A stretch of DNA of 64,000 nt from Styela clava (GCF_964204865.1 NC_135262.1:19459650-19523649), one strand, 5' to 3'; counted from the first letter of the stretch, positions 24,281 through 37,713 are shown. Numbers and translations are program-made. Notes: a model not told the origin generated them from the sequence alone.

Positions 24281-27200
24281 TCGTGCCTTACACACACCTA
24301 ACTTATGGCAGCTCACTTTACTAGCTCACTTGCTATTTTGGAATTATTATGTATTTTATTTCTGGTTTTCCTCGAACATTCAGTTTTATTCAATATTTTC
24401 ATGCGTCTTGATTGTTGGTAACGAATAGTCTATAATTACAGTTGAGAATTCAGTGTGCTTGAGTGTTATAGTTTCTCGAGTGGATTTCTTTGCCATATTT
24501 CAGAGAGCTGAATTCACACAGTTTGTGATAGTTTCTAATGAACAATAACATAAGCTTTCCTATAAGATATTCTGCCCAAATATATCATCATTCCTCAGTA
24601 GGTTGTATGAATTTGTAGCAAATACTTTGATACAGTGTGCCCTAATTTCAGAATTGAGTCTAATATACGGTAGATCGGCGTATATGAATATATACACGGG
24701 CACCCCATATTGTTATGGTCAGAGGCGAAATTAATCAATTACAAGGTTTCAGAATAGCAATGGCAGATTTGGGGTCTTCCACAGAAACTAAAAGACACCC
24801 AGTCTTTCTAACTTTCTATCAAAGAAGTTTTGCTTGCGCCAAAGTTTGTGAAATGTAGAGCTGGAGTGTATATTTTTCTTTAGGATTAGTATTTTTCCCG
24901 GTGGAGAGAAAATGCAATAAGACGGCTTGGCAAGGCCTTCGTCCGGTTACTAGTCGATGTTAGTATGGGATTAGTTAGCCAGTTACTTGTTTTCAGATGC
25001 ATGGACTTTACCCAGGAAGTGGGACCTAAAATATGTATCGACCCGACATCAATTGTAACTTTCCTCGTTCCACGGGCCAGATTACAGTACTAATAGCTAG
25101 CTCTGTTCCAGTTTTTGAATTAAACGGGACTGTACCGCGATTTCCCGCCTACGTATGGAGATCGTAATGCTATAATTAGTGAATACGACTTTATTGCAAA
25201 CCCGCATGATATCTATTTTGTTCGGTCAGCTTGATTCAATGGAAACTGGTGAAATGCAACGGTAGACGGCAATGAAATGTAGTGGTATTAGGTGAGAACG
25301 AGTGTCGCAAACAGCTTGCTTATAAACTTAAATCATGCTTAGACAAATCGAAGTCGTTTGTCCTTCACTTGTTAACGTCTAATTACGTTATTGGAGTATA
25401 TATGTTAGTTAGTACCGGTATTGCTCAATTGGTTGACTATGTCGTGTGTTGCTACTTTTGCCTGACTGACCATTTTATATGTTACTTTTCATGCGTTAAG
25501 CAGCAGCGAACTATAATAAATTGTAGGTCAGTATTTGCAAATCTTCTTTTCAGTCACGTGCTTACGTTGCCATCTCACCGAACTTGGCTTCATAGGTTTG
25601 ACCACGCTCCACTAGCTTTATAACTGGCGCAATCAAAGTGTTAAGACTTTCGTCAAAAGTCCTACGATGTAAATGAGGCAGTTTTCACATTTACAGCCGT
25701 ATTTTTTTATCGTCAATAGTTAATTCCTGCCTGAATGAATGAATGGATTCGTTTCATGGCCACACGGGGGCTCCTGGAAATGGCAGAGAATCACTTCTTG
25801 GAAGCTTTCCCAGAGGTAAAACCCATAACAAAGTAACACGAAGGCTTCCCCATATAATAATCCCGCCACGCCGGCTTGGATTATTAAAGTATGGGTGCAA
25901 GAACAAAATACAAGAATTTCATGACTCTCCCTCACGGATCTCGGTGCATAAGTCCAAACGCACGAATCCGGGTTTTCTTTCTTTTTTCCGAAGACCAATT
26001 TGATTATGTTGAACTAATCAAACCTAATAACTGCATTTATGAAGTACGCCACCGCAGAAATTGAGTTACCAGATGTTACAGAAAACTACAAATTTCAGTC
26101 ACAAAAAATTCACACTATAAAGTCACAAATAAAATGTTTAGGTCAGTGGTGTGCAACATTTTTTGTCGGTGAGCCATATAACCAACTTCAGACATCTGGC
26201 CGGGCTACACAAAACATTTAGTTTACCTATGCGGCAAAGGCAAGAGCAGAGACTACGACTATTGCTCAGCCTTGCAGCAAAAGATCTAACGCAGGGACAA
26301 GAGCAAAAACCCACTTATGCGACTTTTTAAACATAAACTGTAGGATTTGGATTTCATGCTTGATGCGGATAAATCTGAAAATAACTCATGCCAAAAGAGA
26401 ATCTAGTGATCTTTGTACGTGAATGAAATGTATTAGTCAACTTGTACAAATTCAAGGTCTATCCAAATCACATATAGGCCTGCGTACAAGTAGGCTACCT
26501 TGCTTTAAGCGAACACAGAGCGTTCCATCACTCAATCAGCATTATGAGCAAAGCAAATAGAAATTTCGAAAGCAACATTGGTCGGTATAGTTAGGCTTGC
26601 CTATGGGAATGGGATGGACAGGCGTAAATTGCTTGTTATGGAGCAAGAAAATATGTCCCATGCACAATCCCCAGGCTGGGATCCATGTGATGGGACAGAA
26701 AAATATGTCCCATGGACAATCCTGGGTATAATGGTACACAACACATCTAAAAAAGAATAGGCTTACGGCCTACATCTGAAACAGATTCAGATATTTTATT
26801 TTTATCATGCAAGAAAAACTAATCCCAAAACCTGACACGGACAGTTAACAGGACCATAGTGCGTGGTTCTTCATATGATTTCCTTTCTCTGGGATAAATA
26901 TGTAAATCCTATACCTGGAATGGAATTCATCAGTCATAGTAAAATTAGAACGAACCGAAAGCCGATAACAAAGTCACAACGTCAGGCAGCGTTGTTTTTC
27001 CTGTTGCTAACAGTGGGATTGGGGGATAGATCAGTGCTCGTCAACCGGGTATATATAGTAGCCTACACCCAGGGCGTATAAAAAATCTTGATGGATGTAG
27101 GCTACTGGGGTCGTGTATCGCATATGATAAAGTTTTCGCCATACGTTATTATTGAATGTTTTTGAAAAAGAAGTAGCTTGTCCCAAAATAAAGCACTATG

Positions 27201-27567
27201 TACGTGTTTAATTAAACTTATGCGTAAACTCCACTCGTCGGTATTCAAGAGCTGAGTTGCTGTATTGCAATGAAACGTAATATTAATTTGTCATTTGATT
27301 AGAGATATTGCAGTGAAGAGTCAGATAAATAATCGATGTTACTGATGCTTATATGTTGAACTTTAATACTGTATAGGTGTACACCATAAAGCAGGAGGAA
27401 GAGATTGCGTCCGTCCTATTGATATATCTGAGTTACTTTGTGTTCGCCAACTGGGCATGGTATTTCAGTAGCTATACTGTTGACTATTTGTTTATTTCTC
27501 TTATTGCCCACGTTCCCATATGCTGTGTGAGTCAGAAACCGATTCGAAAATTATCGTCTTATCTATA
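24281..27567. other. Intergenic, gene-poor; isolated repeat fragments only
   Basis: No exon with splice support was found. A hAT-like left end (CAGTGGTGTGCAACATTTT) lies at about 26143 and another (CAGTGCTCGTCAACC) at about 27033, neither with a visible partner. A short direct repeat, ATATGTCCCATG followed by ACAATCC, occurs twice at about 26652 and 26703. Frames up to 113 codons (25282-25623) have no recognisable features. Confidence 0.4.
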
Positions 27568-27575
27568 GTCTATAC

Positions 27576-27883
27576 CAGGGGTGAGCACGGTTTTCAGATC
27601 ATGGGCCAAAAGTTTTGCCCACCTAGACTGGCGGGCCGTGCAAGTATGATGTAAAGAGTTACATTTTATGAACAATGTTCACAGTGTTACAAAAGCAACA
27701 GTCGGAAACTATAAACCTCGTGCCAAAACTAAATTTAACCGCAATCTCAACAAATTCCTTGAGCTATTATTATCTGAAACATCAAAATTTGGTTTCAGTT
27801 TGGTTATGGCAGCATCAGGCGAGCCAGATTGAATTACCTATCGGGTCGGATTTGGCCCGCGGGCCATACTTTGCCCATGTCTG
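27576..27883. mobile_element. hAT MITE, 308 bp
   Basis: Starts CAGGGGTGAGCACGG and ends TTTGCCCATGTCTG. It has a perfect 8-bp target duplication, GTCTATAC (27568-27575 and 27884-27891), and sub-terminal GGGCC motifs at both ends, as in many CAGGGGT-type hAT elements. Confidence 0.85.
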
Positions 27884-28821
27884 GTCTATACTATAGCCAC
27901 ATTCTTATAAAACTATATTTTGAACACTTACCAGTATTCGAATCGTTCAGACGGAAATTTCGAATCCTGAGTCATTCAATTTTTTGATCGAAGCCATATT
28001 TTTAAAATGAAAATCAGACATATGACTCTTGTCCTTACGATAAGCTATTGATGAAAAATGTTTCTTGTTGTGTATGACAACTCAACTATCTGAGTGATGG
28101 ATTCGAGAAGGAATTGATTATGCCAGCACTGCCTTCCAACACGTCAAAGTCAAACACTTATTCTTGGTCGTAATGGAAAATCTTACACGACGATCTTCAC
28201 AATAAATTGTGCGGTACCTGTGGCAGGTTAAACGTTAGACTGTAATGATGTACCGATAACACCTTTTCGTCGACACCGATCCGATACCGACGAAAAACGC
28301 CTTATATATATATATTTCAGATTGTCGATATTTCGATTAGAGATGTATTGATATCGGTCATTTTTTCGATATTTGTAATGATATCGACTAAATCAGTGGT
28401 TTTTAACCTTTGCAAACGTGTCGAACCCCCCACGTTATTCTGCAAGCCTCCGTCGAACCCCGACGTTTTGAACGGTTAAAACCAGGGGCGCCATCAAAAC
28501 TCTATATGGGGGAACATAACTTTTTAACTATTTACTAGTCATTCGACTAAGCGTCTTTTTTAATTAACATATTTCTCAAAAATCGCCTCGGAATGGAAAT
28601 GCTTGGAGTTTTTCGGACAAACAAGCAACCACCAGCATCATTGTGGTCAACCATCAATACACTCTGTCAAAATAACCATTGCTGTGTCACAATGGCGTCG
28701 ACAGCAGGAGACTGGACGCCAAAATAAGTGCGCCCAAACGTGCAACATTTCCGATGAAATATTTGTACTGAGAAATATCATTGTCAGGTCCACAGAAACC
28801 TATATATATCTGTGCGAAACT

Positions 28822-30905
28822 TAGGGTTGTCAACTATGAAAAGTCTCAATAAAGGACATAGATTACCGTCATCATTTATTTTGTAACTTGCAGGAAAGAA
28901 CAATATAAAACAATGAAATACAAACTATATACAAGCTAGAGGGATATATTAAAAAATCTTCATGTGTTTTTCATTTAATGTTTATTTAACATTGCCGCAA
29001 TCAAACTGCATTCTGTGAACAGTTTAGTGCAGGGGTCACCAAACTACGGCCCGCGGGCCGGATCCGGCCCGCGACGTAATTTTATCCGGCCCGCGGCGTC
29101 ATTTTATCCGGTCCGCAATAACACACAAAAATGGCTAAATTTTTTTCCAAGGGAGATTTTCACGAGCATTGTCGTCTTTGTTTATTTCGTAACATTGGCC
29201 AATCGGCAAGATGCAAAAAATTGACGTAATAATTGGCCTTTCCGCGTCCGCTCAGACACTTTTGTCACCCCGACAGATTTTCAGTTGTGGTTGTAAACAA
29301 AACTTCGTTTTTGCGACTTTGAATGCTACCATAACGTAACGTTTTCTGCGATACACTTGTACACTCGTGGCGCGTGCTTTCGACGAAACTAAACTGCTCC
29401 AGTGGAAAGATCTGAGTAAAAATAGAAAACAATACCAAGTTTACAATAAACGGTCAAGAAATAACGGAGATATCGGAATTTTAGTACCGCCCGACTGGTA
29501 AATTTTTTCCATAATGATTGTATTACTTTTTTGATAAGAACTGAACTAAATATGGAAAAATAACACATATCAAAATCACTAATATTTCGTTGTGCGTCAC
29601 ATCTATGGTATATTGAGACTATTTCAGATTTTTATTCTGGCAACGGTCATTGACACCGCCGAAAGATCGTCGCAAATAAACGCTGGAGTTGTGCATGATA
29701 GTTTGACAGTGGTTCATTGTGGGTAATAATTAACGATGTTCTGATTGTACGAACTTCATAAAAATTGTATCAAGTTAAGAAAGAAATACACACGTCCACA
29801 TACATTTTATTGGTGTCCATAGACAATATATATCATTATTTTGCACTACGTATAACTGGAGCGTAATTTTTAAAAGCGTCGAATGTTGGGAAATTTATGC
29901 GCAAATGAATAAAAATACAAATACCAGATAATAGTTGTTTATTTTATCTAAATTATGTCAAAATTTCATAGAATTCCAAGCTACAGCAGGTAGTCGTTTT
30001 TATGAGAGGTATTTCAACAAGGCGCAACGGTACTTAGCAGACCGTAGTAGTATATATTTACGAGCAGATGTGATGCGTACATTTTTTGCCGCGGATTTTG
30101 TAACATTTCTAATTCATGACAGCAACGTTTTGATAACAGCTAAACTCAGGATAGTTGTCTAGATATAGAAATCTTGTTAATTTTTTTCCTAGGATGTTCT
30201 CGATCGATATTCTGCGATATTCCCAACATTTGTGAATTTATTGTCTTGCATTGACAAAAATATTCATCCGGCCCGTTTCAACACAATTTGAGTCATACCC
30301 GGCCCGCGGTCAAAAAAGTTTGGTGACCCCTGGTTTAGTGCTTTGAATCGTGCCAAATTTTATTTGAATGAGTGCAACTTCATCAAATAGGTCAAACATA
30401 TTCATATTAAGTCTGTCTTTTAGCTTCAAATGATCTACAATTTTTACAAGTGTCTGATATTTTGGAGAAAGATTATCCAAAAGATATAATTTTCCAAATG
30501 TTGAATTTTCATCAAAGTCAATTTTTTTTCCAAATACGTTATCGCAGAGGTGAGAAATATTTTAAAATCTTAGAGACCAATTATACGTAGAATTTTCAGT
30601 TATTGAACTAGAATTCACTCAAATCTTGGAGTGTTGCCACTATTTCCATCTTCGGAAAATCAATGTAGAATATTTGAAATTGTTAATAAAATTGGTATTT
30701 CTTTGGCTATTTGAGCCGTACCAAAGCGAAATGAAAAAGAATAATTAAAAGCTTGCAAATACATAAACGGAGGCGATTTAAGAACGAAACAATATCAAAC
30801 ACAGGCAAAACGACGTTGGAAAAAATAAAGGACAATTATCATGTTAAAAAGGACAAGGACAAAAATCTCAAATAAAGGATTGTCCTTTGAAATAAAGCAA
30901 CCCTA
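28822..30905. mobile_element. Third-level hAT-like element nested in the stack
   Basis: Starts TAGGGTTGTCAACTATG and ends ATAAAGCAACCCTA. It has a perfect 8-bp target duplication GCGAAACT (28814-28821 and 30906-30913). Sub-terminal ATAAAGGA motifs occur near both ends. Confidence 0.85.
29030..30332. mobile_element. Innermost hAT-like element of the stack, 1303 bp
   Basis: The ends CAGGGGTCACCAAACT and AGTTTGGTGACCCCTG are perfect inverted repeats, flanked by a perfect 8-bp duplication GTTTAGTG (29022-29029 and 30333-30340). Repeated CCGGCCCGCG motifs lie near the ends. No transposase frame. The interior at about 29170-29285 resembles, in reverse orientation, part of the GGACCTTTCCCCGA MITEs at 53.2 and 54.5 kb. 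Confidence 0.92.
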
Positions 30906-31674
30906 GCGAAACTACACATAGCTGAGATATTTTATGAGTTGAAGTTCGAATATCTGCTGTGAAGTTACTAATTTTTCAGATGACTTTCGTCGAACCCTTA
31001 GAGCAGCTCCACCGAACCCCAGGGGTTCGATCGAACCCAGGTTAGGAAACACTGGGATATATGAAGACCGGTGTTTTCACCCCCTTTGATCTGATCCAAA
31101 ATGTTTTAAAAGTTGTAGACGGGTGTTGAAATTATTTCCGCTTGATGAAATCGGTATATGCTTCGTTAACTTTGAGCCAAGCACGTCGTCACCCTCGCAC
31201 ATAGGAACGGAAACAGAATTTTTACCTGTTTTTAGCTATTTATCAGCCAAAATATCTCAACTAGCTATTTTTTCTACTGAATTTTTATATTAACATTTTG
31301 AATTATACAGAGCAATTATGAAGAAACATACCGATAGAATATTGGTGGATTTTCGATGCGTAAAATACAAAAGATCAAATTATATTGAAATAAAATCATG
31401 TGCACGCAACTCAATGTATTTGTTTAATGAGACAAGTAAACATTTATTTTCTTATCTATAGTAGCAAAATCGCTATGAGTTTTCTAAGCGAACGCCGAGA
31501 TTCCGTCCCGTACAATCAGGATTATAAATAATTACATAATATCGGTATCGGCATTTTTCGTTCGTATCGGCGAAAAAAATGGTACCGGTACATCTCTAAT
31601 TTCGATACCGATAATATACGCAGTGTCCAGCCAGCTTTGCACGCTTGTACGTAATCACCTATTATACTATATAC

Positions 31675-33321
31675 CATTGGTGGTCAACCTACTTGCGACT
31701 GCGATCGATTAAAATCGTCAAAATAGCTTGTGATCGACTGATCTGTGATAAGGTCATGCACAAAAACAAATGAATACTGCATATACAGATAACTGCACAC
31801 ACGTATACAAATATTCCGGCCGCTGCCAATAAGCTCAGTTCTTTCGGCGCAATCTTTATGAACTTTTTGTTATCTTCTATTTACTTTGTTAGTTCGATTA
31901 TGTAATTGAACCGATTGAATTGTAATTTATTGGAATCATACAATTCTGATTCCACGCCAGCCTGATCTTAAGTCGCAAGTGTTGAAGTCTTCAAAAAATC
32001 TTGCTTAGTGTCCATGTATTATCTAAATAGCGAAAAATAAAAATCATAAAAGATACATGACTGCTCAAACTTCTCAATTTCTTCCGAGTCCAACTCTTCG
32101 CTCACTTGGAAGTAGAAAAATTAGCATTCTGATGCCACTGCTACCGTTGCGAAATTCATCACACTACTCTCAGAGTGAGACAATTACTTTCACATAGAGT
32201 GCAAAAGTTGTTGTACGATCGTATGTCAGTCAAGGCGCAAGATATTCGACAAGTTCATTTTTTAATATCGGCAGCGGTGAAACTTTCTTTTGTTAGGTAA
32301 TAACATGTTCCATCGGCCTTGCCAGGACTTAAGTACTATATGTGTATATTAGAGGTAAGATCGGGCCAAAAAATTCCAGCCCGGCCCGACCCAGGCCCGT
32401 GGGTATATCAAACCCGACCGAGCCCGACTAATTAACTGGATTTGCAGGTCCAAAATTTCATATTTTATTTGAGGAGTTCTTTGAATTGTCATTGCAAGAG
32501 TTTAGTACAGTATGTGTCGTGTTGATGAGGCAACTTCTGTTTATAGTTTTTTTTAAACAAAATTTAAAATGAAAGCTTCAATTTTTTCTATTTTCAATTT
32601 AGTCTGAAAAGGGAAAATCTAATGAAATAATCGAAGAGCAAGAAGACAGAAATAGCCTACAATAAATCTACATAAACTAGATCAGCGAAGCCAACGCATT
32701 TTCAACAGTCAGTTTGAATTGGTTATCCACACCTTACTCATACTGATGTGTATTTTCCTTTTCAGTTTAGTCTTGTATTCAGTTTATCCTTCACTTATTG
32801 CTGCTCCATATCGGGGATACCAGGTCACAATCATGCGGAATTGCTGATGGGAAAGATTATTAAAAGGGCAGAATTCACGTACGCACAGAGCATGCCCTGA
32901 CTCTGCGGCTCGTGTTTAGTAGTTAAATAGCAAATACAGCTCCTTCTCTGTTTTATCCAAATTATTTATTTTATAATAAGTATTCCTTAGTTTAGTATCC
33001 ACACATAGTTTTAGTATATATATGTTTTTTTATAAACATATATATATTTATTTTAAAAAAAAGGCAGCGATAGAGAAGCCCGGCCCGACCCGAACGTAAT
33101 GATTGACATTTCAGGCCCGAATTTCGGCTCGGGCCCGGGCTTCAGATCTCAGCTTTAGTGTATATCGTATTTTGCGCGTTTGCACTACTGTTTCAAAACA
33201 CGCAACATGCGCTGCATGAAACTGGTTCAAGGCAATTTTTTAAGATATGTTATCAAATTTTCTCAACATCAGAGGCGACCGATCATTCAAGACGTGTCGA
33301 TCGACGTGTTGGCCACTCCTG
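31675..33321. mobile_element. hAT-like element, 1.65 kb, host of a nested element
   Basis: The left end CATTGGTGGTCAACC and right end GTTGGCCACTCCTG are imperfect inverted repeats with GCGATCGATT/TCGATCGACG motifs inside them. Flanking 8-mers CTATATAC (31667-31674) and CTATATCC (33322-33329) match at 7 of 8 positions. Confidence 0.8.
32350..33157. mobile_element. hAT-like element nested in 31675-33321, 808 bp
   Basis: Starts TAGAGGTAAGATCGGGCC and ends GATCTCAGCTTTA. It has a perfect 8-bp duplication GTGTATAT (32342-32349 and 33158-33165). Sub-terminal GCCCGGCCCGACC repeats mark both ends. An ATAAACATATATATATT palindrome lies at about 33020-33050. Confidence 0.85.
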
Positions 33322-33329
33322 CTATATCC

Positions 33330-35167
33330 GACAACTGTGGAGAGTTAACAGGGCAGTCCGTGATTCGTGAATAATTTCAGTTTTATATACAACTTTTCTT
33401 AAGACATTCAAGATGAAATCAAAGAGCTGACCCCCCACTAAACTCTCGCGTGTGAAAGTATTCTTTGTCTGTTGAGAATGATTAATGTTTTTAGGTAGTT
33501 TTGACTTTGAACCGTCCCAATGTGGAGTTGAAAAGTTTAATCGACTGCTCAAAAAAGGTTTTATTCATGTCTGGTCATCCATATAAAATTAGGTCTGGAA
33601 AGTTGAAATATCATATTAGCGCTTCGCTGCTACGCTATTATGGCATTCTATTTCGGATTTTCGTGACTGCCATCTTGTTTTTCAATCACGCGAATGCTTT
33701 TTTAAAAAATTATAATCACATTCCACTTGAAGGAATTCGTTTTTGAATAAAAATGACTATAATCAATCAATTCTGTTCGCCTTTCGGACAATCGGTAGAT
33801 GATCATTGACAGATTTTGATGTGGGCCAAGCATGCTTGACTGAAAATGATTTTTTCGCTTCAATGGATCTGTCTGTTTGAAACTATTGAAAACGAGGTTA
33901 TGAAAGGTTTCCATGGTATTAACCAATATTTGATAAATCTTTTAATAGATAGATAACTTATCACAGGTTTAAATAAATTCATATTAGCAACGGAGCAATT
34001 GTAAGGTATATTATCATCATTATCCGAAGCTAAGGAATCATATGAAGCTTAGGAGCAATAGGCATTGAATAGATTAGAGATTTTCTTAGCTTTGCCACCG
34101 CAGATTTAATTACACTTGTGCAGGAATACTTTAAAAAAAACAATGATGACGCCATTTTATTCTTAAATGTATCTCATGGCGCATACTAACTGACCCCATG
34201 TAAAATATATCAATATCAATGATTTTTAATTCGAGTTTTTATAAGTGTTTCACGCTAGCACAGAGTTGTAAATGACAGACGTAGGAAAATTTTTTAAAAA
34301 AAACAGGAATAACTCTGGTTGGGAATTGCGAATTTCTTTTACCCTGGGTAAAATTGAAATATTATAGCGGTATTAAAATAGTGAATCTAACCAGATAACC
34401 AACATGGCTAAAAACATGAATTGTTTAATGATGACTTGCGAAAATTATGTATGTTTGGAATTCCGACATTTGTCGCGGTCTGTCGTGTAAAATATAATTC
34501 AGATGAGTCAGCTTTCTGATATGTATTATTATTATCGATATTATATATTCTTGACAGAAACAAATGCTTTAACATTTGGATAAAGATAAGCATATTGATC
34601 TATTCAGAAGTCAGTTGTTAATACCGAACAGTTAATTACAATTCCAAAGGGTCATACTCAATGTCTTCTTCTTAATCAATTATTGCACGATACTTGTAAA
34701 GAAGTATTAGCTATTGAATTTCAACGTCATTCTTAAATTATGATTTGATAGTATAAATAAAACTTGTAAAAGTATCGAAAAATTGATTATAATTGATATA
34801 TATTTGAATATAAACAAAAAAGGAATTATTCACATTATACTACCTACGGACCAGTATCTGTCCTAACATTCCTGAAAAGCACAATACAACTTGAGAGAGA
34901 GATTTAAATCTATTATATACGAAAATTATAGATTTATATTGATCCTTAAAATTAATTAATAATAAAAACAATTTAGAGTTATGTTATCACATCATATAGT
35001 ATATAACAAACAATAATATTTGCTGATATTTTTTTATAATTGTAACACAACAATCAAGTTGCCGCTGTTTTCCGGCTAAAAACTATTTCATTACTCCTGA
35101 TATTTCTTTTTTTTATTCTAGTCAAACATTTGCAGTTGTCAGTAAATTTAGTAAACTACCAGTCACC
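33330..35167. other. Intergenic upstream of the GST gene
   Basis: No supported exon. A TTTATTCTAG acceptor-like site near 35121, 47 bases before the GST start, could end a 5'-UTR intron or accept a spliced leader. Confidence 0.35.
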
Positions 35168-37039
35168 ATGCCAGTTCAATTCTACTATCACCCGAACAGT
35201 CCACCATCTAAGGCTATTTGGATGATTTTGGAGCATATGGGATTGGATTATGAGCCTCATGTGGTGGATCTTTTCACTGACGAACATAAAAAACCAGAGT
35301 ATCTGAAAATCAACCCTCTAGCGCAAGTACCCGCTATCGTGGATGATGGGTTTCCTATGTGGGAGAGGTGAGATTATAAGCTAAGATTCTCATGCCATTT
35401 TTCGAATCTATCCGGAAGCCTGACTTTGTTACAAGTATGGCTTGGGCATTTTAGAGTAGCGGATGATTTCAGATTCGAATACTTGGAAGATATTGAAATA
35501 AATGCAAGGGCGTAGTTCACTGAATGTGAAGAAAGTTTCATCAGCAACTATATCCGGAAGAAAGGATTTACATCCCAGAATTGCATTTCAAAAATAGGGC
35601 TTTAATAAAAAAAAATTGTTGGATTTGTTTTGACTTTTGGTGGCCAAACAAAAAGAGAACGATGATTCGTAATTTTCGTCTAAATCGATTGGAATAATTC
35701 ATTTACTATTCAATTCGAAAGACCTAGTCCTAGTTTCTACCTGTCCACTTTAATGCTAGTTCCATACTCACGTGAATTCAATCCAACAGCGCAATCGACT
35801 GCGGGCTGTTAACTGATGATATTATGGAGTTTGCACAGGTTTCAAAAGTTTGAAATTAATTACCATAAAACCTATTTTATTAGTCGAGCAATGGCCGCCT
35901 GGTTGATCAATCAATATGGAGCACGATGTAAAAAATCCAGCCTGTACCCAACCGACGCAAAATCGAAAGCAATTGTAGATATGGCGTTGTACACTGATTC
36001 TTCCATCTACGAGGGAAGGCTTCTTCCATACCTTGTGAGTATACAAGCCTTTGGTGAAACAATTACGATACAATACCACGAAAGCTTATATAGTTAAAAA
36101 TCCCCGATTGCGTTCGTCAAAAGAAAAAACTCCAATATTTGTTTAGAACATCGGAGGAGTGTTCAAGGGAGAGGGAATTGCAGAAGATAAGATTGATGAT
36201 CTCAAGGCTGGTTTAAAAATGTACGAATACGCTCTCAGCAAACATAAGTTTATGGCAGGAGATCACCTGACAATTGCAGGTTGGTATACACTATACATAT
36301 TTTGCAAAGTGCTTTTTATTTCTCCTTTTAATGAAAAAAATACATATTCAAACATTTATTTGTACTATAAGTCCATACTTCGAATTCAACAACTCCACTC
36401 ATTGTCGAGTAAATTTTAGCAACGGGGCGCGAACTCAGTATAATGTTCAGGATAGCGTAGTTGCTATTCACAAATTTCGCCTTCGAATATTTTTAACGTT
36501 ATTGCATTACAACCTTGACATTCGCAAATTTATAGTAAATTCATTATTTGCCATTTGGACAAGCCTCGTTCTTATGTTTATCTTTTTGTTTGTATTGTTG
36601 AGTTTACATACAGGCTCGCTTACTCAAATTTCCATTTTATCATCATTCATTGTGGATTTCTCAAAATTATCTTTTCTATATACATTTTAGATGCGCCGTT
36701 TTTACAATTAAAAAGTAATACTGATGATTTTCAGCTACTAGAATCTTTTTAAAACTTACAGATTTTTCGGCTTTAAATTCAATGTACGTCTTGTCGTACG
36801 TCGAGTTCAAAGGTTGGAGCGATTACCCGAACATTTCAAGATGGTTTGAGAAAGAAATGAAAGTGCTTCCTTGCTTTGCTAAATGTATCCAAGAGCCAAA
36901 AGACGTTTTTAAGGAAATGTATCAAGGAGCGCTTGCAGCTAGGAAACAATCTGAAGCACCAGCTGAGACTCCTGAACCAGAAGCTAACACCACCGAGCCT
37001 GAACAGAGCACAGAGACGAATGACCAGCAATCCGCATGA
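35168..37039 (+). CDS. Glutathione S-transferase, delta/theta-like, 4 exons, 253 aa
   Basis: Exons 35168-35367, 35884-36034, 36147-36279 and 36762-37039 join in frame through GT-AG sites. The N-terminal thioredoxin-fold half has Ser11 in HPNSPPSKAIW (the position of the catalytic Ser in delta/theta GSTs), the conserved cis-Pro55 in AQVPAIVD and the glutathione-contacting Glu66-Ser67 in WESRAMAAWL. The helical C-terminal half carries HLTIADFSALNS, the usual N-capping motif, here formed across the exon 3-4 junction. The enzyme would conjugate glutathione to electrophiles in the cytosol. It is longer than typical (200-230 aa) because of an acidic, Pro/Thr-rich tail (about 226-253, APAETPEPEANTTEPEQS). 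AATAAA lies at 37187-37192. Class assignment rests on motifs, so I give no symbol. Confidence 0.92.
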
Positions 37040-37186
37040 TAACCTACAAACTCTTTTACCAAACTGTCAGTAATTTGATACATTATATTTTCATCATTTA
37101 CTTTGCGCTTTTACAGAATAATCATGGTCGATAATTAATCAGAATTAATTAGGATATATATCAGCTCGTTTCATATATGGATGAAT

Positions 37187-37192
37187 AATAAA
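37187..37192 (+). promoter_or_regulatory. Polyadenylation signal of the GST gene
   Basis: Canonical AATAAA about 150 bases after the GST stop codon. Confidence 0.6.
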
Positions 37193-37713
37193 CAGAGCGG
37201 ACATTTTATGATACTATACTGTTGTTTATGTTAATGAAAGAGAAATTGAAACGTAAAATCGGGAGGAAGTACGCCAGAAGTAGAAAGCCATCGCAACTTT
37301 TGAAGGGCACCCATGGTCAATTTAATTACCTTATCTTATTAATCAAATGACTCGTGTAAATTTAATAAACTGAAAAAGAATCTTCTGAACTATTTATTTT
37401 CACTTTTAGTTGAATATTAATTGAAATTTGCATAAAAAGCCAAATTGAATACTCCAGACAGTCGCCAGATCATAGAGCATGACCGAAAGCAAAGAGCTGT
37501 TATAAAACGAATAACTAGAATATTTGAAGGCACAACAACACAATGTGAAATTTAACGTCGGAATTAGCGACTGGGTTTGCATAAATTGAGAAATTATTTT
37601 TTATCAAAAGAATCACATTTTCGAAAATATAGAAAAGCAACATTTTATGAGAAGGATAAAACTGCCGAAAAAATTCGGAAACCAGCGTGTATTGCATATT
37701 CATCTATCCTGAG

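Larger units (their letters stand above)
28394..31054. mobile_element. Second-level hAT-like element nested in the stack
   Basis: The ends CAGTGGTTTTTAACC and GGTTAGGAAACACTG pair at 12 of 15 positions, with repeated TCGAACCCC motifs inside both ends. Flanking 8-mers GACTAAAT and GGATATAT agree at only 5 of 8 positions, so the target duplication is decayed or the boundary is slightly off. Confidence 0.65.
28338..31598. mobile_element. Outer hAT-like element of a nested stack
   Basis: The left end TAGAGATGTATTGATATCGG and right end GGTACCGGTACATCTCTA are inverted hAT-type termini. They are flanked by a perfect 8-bp duplication ATTTCGAT (28330-28337 and 31599-31606). Most of its length is other elements inserted in it. 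It appears to have landed inside an older relic of the same family whose left end is at about 28245 (ATGATGTACCGATAAC). Confidence 0.85.

Noticed and set aside
25282..25623. 113-codon plus-strand frame
   Set aside because: No recognisable motif, poor composition and no splice support; treated as chance.
36692..36752. Alternative last GST exon after TTTTAG at 36691
   Set aside because: It splices in frame but ends after about 20 codons without GST similarity; the 36762 acceptor restores the conserved IADFSALNS motif.
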